Both the position numbers and the translations under genes were made by a program. A stretch of 64,000 bases of DNA from Amycolatopsis alba DSM 44262 (GTDB lineage Bacteria; Actinomycetota; Actinomycetes; Mycobacteriales; Pseudonocardiaceae). The stretch covers positions 2,249,665 through 2,313,664 of the forward strand of contig NZ_KB913032.1 of the NCBI RefSeq assembly GCF_000384215.1, written 5' to 3'. Shown in pieces: positions 8,156-15,422 of the stretch. The first letter of the stretch is position 1, and each line of letters begins with the position of its first letter. The notes under the pieces were generated by a model that saw nothing but the letters and a program-made list of their open reading frames with translations, ran no database searches and had not been told where the DNA came from.

Positions 8156-9718
8156 GTGAGTAAAATGAACGGCGCGCAGTCCCTGATCCGCACGCTCGTC
8201 GACGCCGGTGTGGACGTCTGTTTCTCCAACCCTGGCACCTCGGAGATGCACTTCGTCGCCGCGCTCGACACCGTGCCCGAGATGCGCGGTGTGCTCGGCC
8301 TGTTCGAAGGCGTCGTCACCGGCGCCGCGGACGGCTACGCGCGGATCGCAGGCAAACCGGCGGCCACACTGCTGCACCTGGGCCCCGGCCTCGGGAACGG
8401 GCTGGCGAATCTGCACAACGCGCGTCGTGCGCACACCCCGATCGTCAACGTGATCGGTGATCACGCGACCTACCACAAGCAGTACGACGCCCCGCTCGAA
8501 TCGGACATCGAAGCCGTCGCCGGTTCGCTCGAAGGCTGGATCCGCCGCTCCGAGCACACGAAGGACGTCGGTGCCGACGCCGCCGCGGCGGTCGCGGCCT
8601 CCCAGGACTCCCCCGGACAGGTGGCGACGCTGATCCTCCCCGCCGACGCGTCCTGGGGCGAGGGCGGCGAGACCTGCGCGCCCATCCCGCCGCGGATCCC
8701 GCAGGTCGTCGACACGACGAAGGTGAAGACCATCGCCGAACTGCTGGCCGGCGATGAGCCGGTCGCGCTGCTCGTCGGTGGCAGCGGCTGCCGCGAGGCC
8801 GGTCTGCGCGCGACCAGCCGGATCGCCGCCGCGACCGGGGTGAAGGCGTTCGTCGAAACATTCCCTGCCCGGCTTGAGCGTGGCGAAGGCCTGCCGACGA
8901 TCGAGCGGCTGGGCTATCTCGCCGAGCAGGTCGAGTACCAGCTCGACGGGATCAAGCACGTGATCGTCGCTGGGACGAAGGCGCCCGTGTCGTTCTTCGC
9001 CTATCCCGGCAAGGCGAGCGACCTGGTGCCCGAAGGCGCACAGGTCCACGTGCTGGCCGAAGTCGGGCAGGACGTCCCGCGCGCCCTGAACGACGTCGCG
9101 GACCTGGTCGCCGCCGAGACGGAACCGGTACTGCAAGAGGCCTCGCGGCCCGCATTGCCGTCCGGCCCGCTGACGCCGCAGAACTGGGTCGAGGTGATCG
9201 GCGCGCTGCTTCCGGAGCGCGCGATCATCGCGGACGAGGCGAACACTTCCGGTCTGCTGCTGCCCGCCGCGACCGCGGGTGCGCCGCGGCACGACGTGCT
9301 GACGCTGACCGGTGGCGCGATCGGTTACGGCATGCCCGTCGCGACCGGAGCGGCCGTCGCCGCGCCGGACCGGCCGGTGATCAACCTGCAGTCCGACGGC
9401 AGCGCGCTGTACACGATTTCCGCGTTGTGGACGCAGGCGCGGGAGAACCTCGACGTCACCACGGTCCTGCTGAACAACCGCGCGTACGCGATCCTGCGGC
9501 TGGAGTTGCAACGCGTCGGCGCGGACGCCAGCGGCCCCAAGGCGAACGAACTGCTCGACCTCTCACGGCCGGACATGGACTTCGTCAAGATCGCCGAGGG
9601 CATGGGTGTCCCGGCGACACGGGCGACGACCGCGGAGGAGCTGGCCGAGCAGTTCCAGCGCGCGATCGCCGAACCGGGACCGCACCTGATCGACGCGATC
9701 GTTCCGACGCTGTTCTGA
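8156..9718 (+). CDS. ilvX: Acetolactate synthase-like ThDP-dependent enzyme (IlvX type)
   Basis: A 520-residue thiamine-diphosphate enzyme resembling mycobacterial IlvX. The N-terminal pyrimidine-binding domain carries the conserved Glu at about 51 (GLFEGVV), a central domain follows, and the C-terminal domain has the ThDP/Mg site, here QSDGSALY...LLNN with Ser where GDG is usual. Acetolactate synthases join two pyruvates in branched-chain amino acid synthesis, but no small subunit or other ilv gene is near, so the substrate is uncertain. GTG 8156 is chosen because GAGAGGG lies about 9 bases upstream; TTG 8150 and ATG 8165 are in frame. Confidence 0.72.
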   Translation: MSKMNGAQSLIRTLVDAGVDVCFSNPGTSEMHFVAALDTVPEMRGVLGLFEGVVTGAADGYARIAGKPAATLLHLGPGLGNGLANLHNARRAHTPIVNVIGDHATYHKQYDAPLESDIEAVAGSLEGWIRRSEHTKDVGADAAAAVAASQDSPGQVATLILPADASWGEGGETCAPIPPRIPQVVDTTKVKTIAELLAGDEPVALLVGGSGCREAGLRATSRIAAATGVKAFVETFPARLERGEGLPTIERLGYLAEQVEYQLDGIKHVIVAGTKAPVSFFAYPGKASDLVPEGAQVHVLAEVGQDVPRALNDVADLVAAETEPVLQEASRPALPSGPLTPQNWVEVIGALLPERAIIADEANTSGLLLPAATAGAPRHDVLTLTGGAIGYGMPVATGAAVAAPDRPVINLQSDGSALYTISALWTQARENLDVTTVLLNNRAYAILRLELQRVGADASGPKANELLDLSRPDMDFVKIAEGMGVPATRATTAEELAEQFQRAIAEPGPHLIDAIVPTLF

Positions 9719-9728
9719 GCCGGGCGCG

Positions 9729-11147
9729 CTAGCGGACCGACGCGACCAGCGGTTCGGGCTGGCGTTGCTTCGGGACGAAGGCGGTCAAGACGAGACCCAG
9801 GAGTGCCGCACCGGCGGCGACCACGAAGCTAAGCCTGAACCCCGCCGCGGACGGAACGGAGACCCCGCCGACGGTGATCGCCAGCGACGCGAGCATGGTC
9901 GCCATCACCGCGCTGGACGTCGACGTGCCGACGGAGCGCATCAGCGAGTTCAACCCGTTCGCAGACGCGGTTTCGGTGACCGGGACCGACCCCATGATCA
10001 GCGCGGGCATGGCCGCGTAGGCGATGCCGACGCCACCACCGATGATGATCGACGCCGTGATCAGCTCGAAAGCGTTGTCCATCAACGCGGTCGCGAAGAT
10101 GTACCCGGTCGCGATGGTGGTGGCGCCGACCATCAGCGTCGTACGCGGGCCGTAACGCTCGATGAGCCGGGCCGAAACCGGCGACAGCATGAACATGACC
10201 AGCCCGTTCGGCGCCAGGCAGAGCCCGGCCTCCACCATCGTCAGGCCGAGGCCGTAGCCGGTCGACCCTGGCGCCTGCAGCAACTGCGGGAACGACAACG
10301 CCATCGAGTACAGCGCGAACCCGATCATGATCGACGCGAGGTTGGTGAACAGCACCGGACGCCGCGCGGACACGCGCAGATCCACGAGTGGATCTCGGCG
10401 CCGCAACTGGTAGGCACCCCAGACCAGCAGGATCACCACCGCGATCCCGGCGAAGCCGAGGGTACGACCGCTGCCCCAGCCCCATTCGCCGCCCTTGACG
10501 ATCGGCAGCAGCAGGCAGACGAGTCCGGCTGTCAGCCCCAAAGCGCCGAGGTAGTCGAACGGCGCGGGTGTCTTCAGCGGCGACTCCGGCACCACGAACA
10601 GGATCAGCAGGCCACAGACGAGCCCGAGCCCCGCCGACGCCCAGAAGAGGACGTGCCAGTCTGCGTTCTGCGCGACCAGCGCCGACACCGGGAGCCCGAT
10701 GGCGCCGCCGACGCCGAGCGTCGAACTCATCACCGAGATCGCGGCTCCGACACGTTCCGGGGCGAGCTCGTCGCGCATGATGCTGATCCCCAGCGGGATC
10801 GCGCCCATCGCACAGCCCTGCAGACCCCGGCCGACGACCATCAGTGCGAGCGAACTGGTCAGCGCGGACACCACCGAGCCGACGACCAGGAAGCCCAGGC
10901 TGATCAGCAGCAACCTGCGTTTACCGTAGAGGTCGCCGAGCCTGCCGCTCACCGGCATCACCACGGCCCCGGCGACCAGGGTCACCGTCACCACCCACGA
11001 CGCGTCGGACGGGGTCGCGTTGAGCAGCCGCGGAAACGACGGAATGAGCGGTACGACCAGCGTTTGCATGAATGACGCCACCAAGCCACAGGTGGCGAGC
11101 ACGACGACGAAGATCCTGGGCGAAGGTGCCCGTCCGACCGGTTTCAC
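9729..11147 (-). CDS. MFS drug-resistance transporter, DHA2 (14-TM) family
   Basis: A 472-residue inner-membrane protein with about 14 hydrophobic segments. Motif A of the major facilitator superfamily is visible after the second segment (GRLGDLYGKRRLLL), and the family's motif C region (GVGGAIGLPVSALV) lies near residues 145-160. DHA2 proteins export drugs or lipophilic cations using the proton gradient. The start is GTG 11147; the nearby upstream ATG is out of frame and stops at once. It converges on the IlvX-like gene, with only 10 bp between stops. The substrate cannot be read from the sequence. Confidence 0.85.
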   Translation of the reverse strand: MKPVGRAPSPRIFVVVLATCGLVASFMQTLVVPLIPSFPRLLNATPSDASWVVTVTLVAGAVVMPVSGRLGDLYGKRRLLLISLGFLVVGSVVSALTSSLALMVVGRGLQGCAMGAIPLGISIMRDELAPERVGAAISVMSSTLGVGGAIGLPVSALVAQNADWHVLFWASAGLGLVCGLLILFVVPESPLKTPAPFDYLGALGLTAGLVCLLLPIVKGGEWGWGSGRTLGFAGIAVVILLVWGAYQLRRRDPLVDLRVSARRPVLFTNLASIMIGFALYSMALSFPQLLQAPGSTGYGLGLTMVEAGLCLAPNGLVMFMLSPVSARLIERYGPRTTLMVGATTIATGYIFATALMDNAFELITASIIIGGGVGIAYAAMPALIMGSVPVTETASANGLNSLMRSVGTSTSSAVMATMLASLAITVGGVSVPSAAGFRLSFVVAAGAALLGLVLTAFVPKQRQPEPLVASVR

Positions 11148-11213
11148 CTTGCGCGTCCCATGATCCGACCTTACACAGCACCACCCTCCTGAGTGAATGA
11201 TTGACCGACGGGA

Positions 11214-11699
11214 TCACAACCAGGTGCGAACCCCACCGTGCCCGGAACAGGTACCGCGGCGATTCTGGCTGTAGCTATAGGAACCGTCCTTGCAGAGGGC
11301 TGTCGCACCGTCTGCCGCACCAGGTCCGCTCGCCGGCCGATGGACACAGACACCGTCGGTGTTGCGGTAGTGGTCGCTTCCGCATTCCGCCAGATTCGGC
11401 GCTTTCGCCGTGGGTGTCGTCTTTGGCCGTGTTTTCGACGGCACCGGATCGACCTGCTTCGGCACGTCGACCGCGGTCGTGGTCGGCGGCACGAACTGCT
11501 GAAGTGTCGGCGTCGGCGTCGGCGTGGCCGTGGTCGTGGTCGGCGTCGGCGGTGCCCAGCTACTGGTCGGCGCCGATGACGTCGGCAGGCTGCTCTCTGA
11601 CGTGACCCGTCCGGCGGGCGCGGTCTCCACCCCGCAGCCTCCGGCGACCAGAAGCCCGATCGCCAGTGCCATGCCCAGCTTCGTTGTTCTCTTCGACAT
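11214..11699 (-). CDS. Lipoprotein with C-terminal DUF3761 domain
   Basis: A 161-residue predicted lipoprotein. The N-terminus ends in a lipobox-like VAGGC, with Cys at about 22 as the lipid-modified residue. A Thr/Pro/Ser-rich spacer (~35-95) is followed by a cysteine-rich end: ECGSDHYRNTDGVCVHRP and then CKDGSYSYSQNRRGTCSGHG, which is the DUF3761 pattern. The four cysteines could form two disulfides outside the membrane. The ATG at 11699 has a GGAGG site. The function of DUF3761 is not known; it is often found at the C-termini of short secreted actinobacterial proteins. Confidence 0.75.
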   Translation of the reverse strand: MSKRTTKLGMALAIGLLVAGGCGVETAPAGRVTSESSLPTSSAPTSSWAPPTPTTTTATPTPTPTLQQFVPPTTTAVDVPKQVDPVPSKTRPKTTPTAKAPNLAECGSDHYRNTDGVCVHRPASGPGAADGATALCKDGSYSYSQNRRGTCSGHGGVRTWL

Positions 11700-11771
11700 A
11701 ACGGCCTCCCCGGCACGTGGTAGTGCCGCGTAGTCGGGAGATCGTTCGCCGGTGTTACCGCCGGAAGAGAA

Positions 11772-11939
11772 CTAGGGCGTGTTTCGCAAGTCTGTTCGAT
11801 GGGCTTCGTGATCCAGGTGGTTCCTGGCAGCACGGGCGGATCGCCCTCGTACCGGGTCGCACTCGGGCGTATCCGCCCGTGCCGTCAGGGACCGCCTGGG
11901 CGCGAAGACCGCGAACCTGACTTGCGAAACACGCCCTAG
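11772..11939. mobile_element. MITE-like 168-bp palindromic element with 21-bp perfect terminal inverted repeats
   Basis: The two ends are exact inverted copies, CTAGGGCGTGTTTCGCAAG plus two more bases at 11772-11792 and the complement at 11919-11939. The interior is also largely self-complementary (around 11811-11849 against 11873-11909), so the whole element can fold into one long hairpin. It has no coding capacity. The ends fit a miniature element moved by an IS5/IS427-like transposase that targets CTAG or TA; that family assignment is inference. Its left-hand CTAG supplies the stop codon of the adjacent SDR gene. Confidence 0.75.
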
Positions 11940-12688
11940 TCGACCATTGTGCCGCAACTGATGTTCAGTGCCGTCGCGGTCATGCTGCGTGCATGGTCCG
12001 ACGCGGCGAAGGCGGCGACACGGGCGACGTCTTCGAGTGATGCCGTCCGCTTGAGCATCGTCGCATCGACCATGTCACGGATCGCGTCGTCGAGTCCGGC
12101 GCCTGCCGGGATCGTCTCCGGGATCCCGCCGGTACGCAGGGTCACGACACGGATGCCGTGCGGTCCGAGCTCGCACGCCAGCCCTCGTCGCAACGCCTCC
12201 ATCGCGCTGAAGGCGACCTGCAGCCCACCGAGGTGATATCCCGGCAATGGATCGCCGTCGCCGCCGAACATCAGGATCACTCCGGACCCCTGCTCGATCA
12301 TGTGCCGGGCGGCCGCCCGCGCGGTCAGGAAATTCGTCTGAACCGCCGTGCGCACCGGGCTTTCGAAGTCCGCCAACGACATTTCGACCAGCGGGGTGCC
12401 CTGGACGTCGTTGTGCGTGATGACGTTCATCGAGATGTCGACGCTGCCCGCCGAGGCAGCCACTGAAGCGGCATGCTCGTCGATGGCCGCTTCGTCGAGC
12501 GCGTCGAACTCCGCTGTTCCCGCCTTCCCGCCCGACTCCCGGATTTCGTCGGCCAGCGCGTCGAGTTTCTTCAGCGTTCGGCCGACGAGGTGGACTGTCG
12601 CACCCTCCCTGGCGAATCCGCGGGCCACCGCGCTTCCGATCCCGCCCGCGGCGCCGTAGATGATCGCGTTCCTGCTTTCGAGCAACAT
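11936..12688 (-). CDS. Atypical short-chain dehydrogenase/reductase
   Basis: A 250-residue Rossmann-fold SDR. The nucleotide-binding GAAGGIGSA is present near residue 13, and the fold ends with a normal C-terminal SISCGT-like segment (LNISCGTMVD). The canonical catalytic YxxxK is missing: the region reads GYHLGGLQVAFSAMEALRR, with no Lys four residues after a Tyr, so it may be non-catalytic or use another residue. It is the last gene of an ArsR-SRPBCC-SDR operon, 9 bp after the SRPBCC gene and with an AGGAGG site. The stop codon lies inside the terminal repeat of the MITE-like element. Confidence 0.8.
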   Translation of the reverse strand: MLLESRNAIIYGAAGGIGSAVARGFAREGATVHLVGRTLKKLDALADEIRESGGKAGTAEFDALDEAAIDEHAASVAASAGSVDISMNVITHNDVQGTPLVEMSLADFESPVRTAVQTNFLTARAAARHMIEQGSGVILMFGGDGDPLPGYHLGGLQVAFSAMEALRRGLACELGPHGIRVVTLRTGGIPETIPAGAGLDDAIRDMVDATMLKRTASLEDVARVAAFAASDHARSMTATALNISCGTMVD

Positions 12689-12697
12689 CGGATCCTC

Positions 12698-13585
12698 CTA
12701 CTTCCCGTCCAGTGTGATGAGCCCTTCAGGCATTCCGTCCAGATGGACGTCGACCCACAGCGGGAGCCAGCTGTCGATCTCGTGGAATCGACGCAGTTCC
12801 GCCAAACCGCTGAGCCAGCCCATCCACGAGCCATAGGGCGGCTTCTCCTCAGAGAATCCACTTTGGACGAAGGTCAGCTTCGTCCCGCCACCGGAGTCTT
12901 CGAGTTCCCAGGTTGCGACGACGCCGTCCTGGTACGCGAGAGACATCCTGGAGTCGGGCACCAGATCGACGATCTTCGCCGGATACAGGTCCTTTTCCAG
13001 CGAACCCATCGCCCAGCGTCCGCCGACGTGGTTCTCCGCCTCGATCCGGGCGCCGAACCAGCGCGTGAACACGGCGGGATCGGCGATCGAGGCGTAGACC
13101 TCCCCTCGCGGTGCGTTGATCCGCACTTCTTCGCTCATCAGCGGGGAAGTGAGGTCGCAGCGGGCCGTGAGCGGACGTCCCTCGACGTGATCGGCGAGGT
13201 TCGCCACGGACAACGCCCAAAACGTGTACATCATGCCGAGCGGTGAATCCGGGTCGGCGAGCATCGCGTCGTAGGCAGGCAGACCGGTCTGGCTGAACGA
13301 CAGGGAGGTGGCGTCCCCGTCTTCCGTCAGCGCGATCTCGACGACGGTCTCCGTCTCTTCGACGGTCCAAGCGAACCGCAGGACGTTGTCCTCGGCCAGT
13401 AACAGCCGCTGACGATCGCCCGCCGGCGTGTACCGGCCCCAGAACTCGTACCGGGACGGCAGGTCGACTTCCGCGTGCTCGGAGAGCCAGGTGCGCAGCG
13501 CACCGGGGTCGAGCAGCGCGTGCCAGACCTTGTCGATCGGCGCGCGTACGCGCACTTGGAATATCGTCGGTTCAGTCACGGGCAT
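12698..13585 (-). CDS. Tandem SRPBCC (AHSA1/START-like) domain protein
   Basis: A 295-residue protein with two SRPBCC units: about residues 5-135 (FQVRVRAPIDKVWHALLDPG) and about 145-285 (VRINAPRGEVYASIADPAVF). These helix-grip folds form a hydrophobic pocket for lipids or aromatic ligands. The start overlaps the end of the ArsR gene by 14 bp, so the two are coupled. An ArsR-type regulator with an AHSA1-domain gene is a common pairing, in which the regulator controls its SRPBCC partner. The ligand is unknown. Confidence 0.82.
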   Translation of the reverse strand: MPVTEPTIFQVRVRAPIDKVWHALLDPGALRTWLSEHAEVDLPSRYEFWGRYTPAGDRQRLLLAEDNVLRFAWTVEETETVVEIALTEDGDATSLSFSQTGLPAYDAMLADPDSPLGMMYTFWALSVANLADHVEGRPLTARCDLTSPLMSEEVRINAPRGEVYASIADPAVFTRWFGARIEAENHVGGRWAMGSLEKDLYPAKIVDLVPDSRMSLAYQDGVVATWELEDSGGGTKLTFVQSGFSEEKPPYGSWMGWLSGLAELRRFHEIDSWLPLWVDVHLDGMPEGLITLDGK

Positions 13586-14129
13586 CTCCCTTCGGGTAGC
13601 AGGCCACGGCGAGTTTGAAGGCGTCGCCTTCCGCTCCGCCGTAGCGAGTGAACAGATCCTGCAAAGTCGTCTTCAGTTCGTCGAGGAACTCTTGGCGCCG
13701 CTCCGGTTCCACCCGGATCTCGCCGGAGACGCCGATCGACGGCAGCTCCGGCGCGGCCCTGTCGAGCGCGGCGACGTCCGACTGGACCTCCTCCATGAGA
13801 TCCACCAGATAGCCGAGACTCAGTTCGTCTCGCGCCGCACGCGGGCCGATCCTGCCGACCAGCCCTGGCGACAGCCAGTACGAACGCGCGCTCGCCTGGT
13901 ACACGCCCTCACTGACGGCGCGCACCTTCCGCTCCGACACCTGCTTCACGAGCCCGGCTTCCACCAGGCGTTTCACGTGGTAATAGACCCGCTGCGGCGT
14001 CTGGTCCAGCACCGCCGCCACCTCGGTGCAGGACCGCGGCTCCGCCAGCTGCCGCAGGACGTCCACCCGCTGCGGCTTCAGCAGCGCCTCCGCCTGCTCG
14101 AGCCGCTCCAGGTACTCCACATTCTTCAT
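13572..14129 (-). CDS. ArsR-family winged-helix transcriptional regulator
   Basis: A 185-residue regulator. Residues ~10-75 form a winged helix (ALLKPQRVDVLRQLAEPRSCTEVAAVL, then TPQRVYYHVKRLVEAGLV as recognition helix). The C-terminal half (~85-185) is helical and probably binds a ligand or dimerises. No metal-binding ELCVCDL motif is seen, so it is not a metal sensor. It heads the operon with the SRPBCC and SDR genes and may repress it. The promoter must lie in the 83-bp gap shared with the divergent, broken histidine kinase gene. Confidence 0.82.
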   Translation of the reverse strand: MKNVEYLERLEQAEALLKPQRVDVLRQLAEPRSCTEVAAVLDQTPQRVYYHVKRLVEAGLVKQVSERKVRAVSEGVYQASARSYWLSPGLVGRIGPRAARDELSLGYLVDLMEEVQSDVAALDRAAPELPSIGVSGEIRVEPERRQEFLDELKTTLQDLFTRYGGAEGDAFKLAVACYPKGDARD

Positions 14130-14212
14130 GGCGCCACATCCTCGATCACAAAAATCAGTTTGAACGTAAAAATGAATTCTGTCAATCGGCTGGATCGCGC
14201 TACGCTCGACCC

Positions 14213-14842
14213 GTGGCGATCCTTCGGCGGTACGCGGCGGAGCTCGCGATCACCCTGACGGTGCTCGCGAGCTCCGTCGCGGTCTCACTCGGCGAAAGCG
14301 CGGAACCGCCGCGCAACGCCGTCCTCGGCTGGGTCTGCGCGGTACTCACCTGCGCCGCGCTGTTCCTGCGCCGCCGTCATCCGCTCCCCGTCGCGATCTT
14401 CACCGCGGTGTGCTGCGCGATCTACTACCCGCGCACCGATCCCGACGGCTTCGTGCTGCTCGCGTTCGCCTTCGCGCTGTACAACAACGCCTCGACCGGA
14501 CGGATCCGCAGTTCGGCGGTCGTCGCCGCGGCCGCGATGGGCGGCGTCGCGGTCGGCGAGGCGCAGGCAGGCGCCGCGCGGCAGGTGGACAATTTCGCCT
14601 TCCTGCTGATGACGGGCTGGTTCATCGCGCTGGTCGCGGTCGGAGCCGTGACGCACTACCGCCGCGAGGCCGAGCGCACCAAGGAGGCCGAGGCACAGCG
14701 AAGGGCCGCGGACGAAAGGCTCCGGATCGCGCGTGAACTGCACGACGCCCTCGGCCACAACCTGACGCTCATCAACGTCCAGGCGGGCGCGGCACTGCAC
14801 TGTTCGTGCTGGTGGTCGTCGGGTTGTCGGCGTTGCTGCTGA
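14213..14842 (+). pseudogene. Truncated NarL/DesK-type sensor histidine kinase
   Basis: The N-terminal part of a two-component sensor kinase. Four to five membrane segments occupy residues ~1-150, followed by a coiled linker and the HisKA_3 dimerisation motif RIARELHDALGHNLTLINV, with the phospho-accepting His at about 177. Homology ends at about base 14800 (residue 196). The frame then runs 14 codons through foreign sequence and stops. The HATPase domain, needed for ATP binding, is absent, so it cannot be an active kinase. The lost part appears to have been removed by a deletion that joined this gene to an MMPL gene. Confidence 0.82.
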
Positions 14843-15363
14843 TGGTCGTGTTCCGCTCGATCCTGATCCCGCTCAAGGCGGCCGTGCTGAACCTGCTGAG
14901 CATCGGCGCCGCGCTCGGCGTGATGACCGCGGTGTTCGGCGACGGCCTGTTCGGCGCGCAACCGGGACCGATCGAGGCGTTCGTACCGGTGCTGATCTTC
15001 GCGATCGTGTTCGGGCTTTCCATGGACTACGAGGTGTTCCTGGTGTCCCGGATGCACGAGGAATGGCGACGCACCGGCGACGCGCGCCACGCCGTCCGCC
15101 AAGGACTCGCCTCCACCGGCGGGGTGATCACGGCCGCGGCGGCGATCATGATCGTGGTGTTCGGGGCGTTCCTGCTCAACCCCGATCGGATGCTGGCGCA
15201 ATTCGGTCTCGGGCTGGCTGTCGCGGTGCTGGTGGACGCGTTCGTGATCCGCTGTCTCGTGGTGCCCGCGGTGATGCGGCTGCTCGGGGAACGCGCGTGG
15301 TGGCTGCCGCGCTGGCTGGACCGGCGGTTGCCGCACGTGGCGCTGGAACCGTCGTCCCGCTGA
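14801..15363 (+). pseudogene. C-terminal remnant of an MMPL/RND-type transporter
   Basis: About 187 residues matching the end of an actinobacterial MMPL family transporter: hydrophobic segments FVLVVVGLSALLLMVVF..., the hallmark FGLSMDYEVFLVSRMHEEW near the middle, and final segments before a basic tail. A complete MMPL protein is about 700 residues, so roughly the first three quarters are missing. A GTG at 14806 could begin translation, but there is no ribosome site of its own. The reading frame differs from the truncated kinase directly upstream. HK-response regulator-MMPL is a common actinobacterial gene order, so one deletion could explain both remnants. Confidence 0.8.
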
Positions 15364-15371
15364 CCCCGGAC

Positions 15372-15416
15372 GACAGGAAAGGCCCCTTCATCGCGGATGA
15401 AGGGGCCTTTCCTGTC
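15372..15416. terminator. Perfect 21-bp-stem hairpin between convergent genes
   Basis: GACAGGAAAGGCCCCTTCATC and its exact complement flank a GCG loop. The hairpin lies between the MMPL remnant and fadB, 7 bp before the fadB stop codon, and can end transcription from either side. It resembles the hairpin at 40849-40901 in its outer stem (AGGAAAGG). Confidence 0.75.
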
Positions 15417-15422
15417 ACGCGC

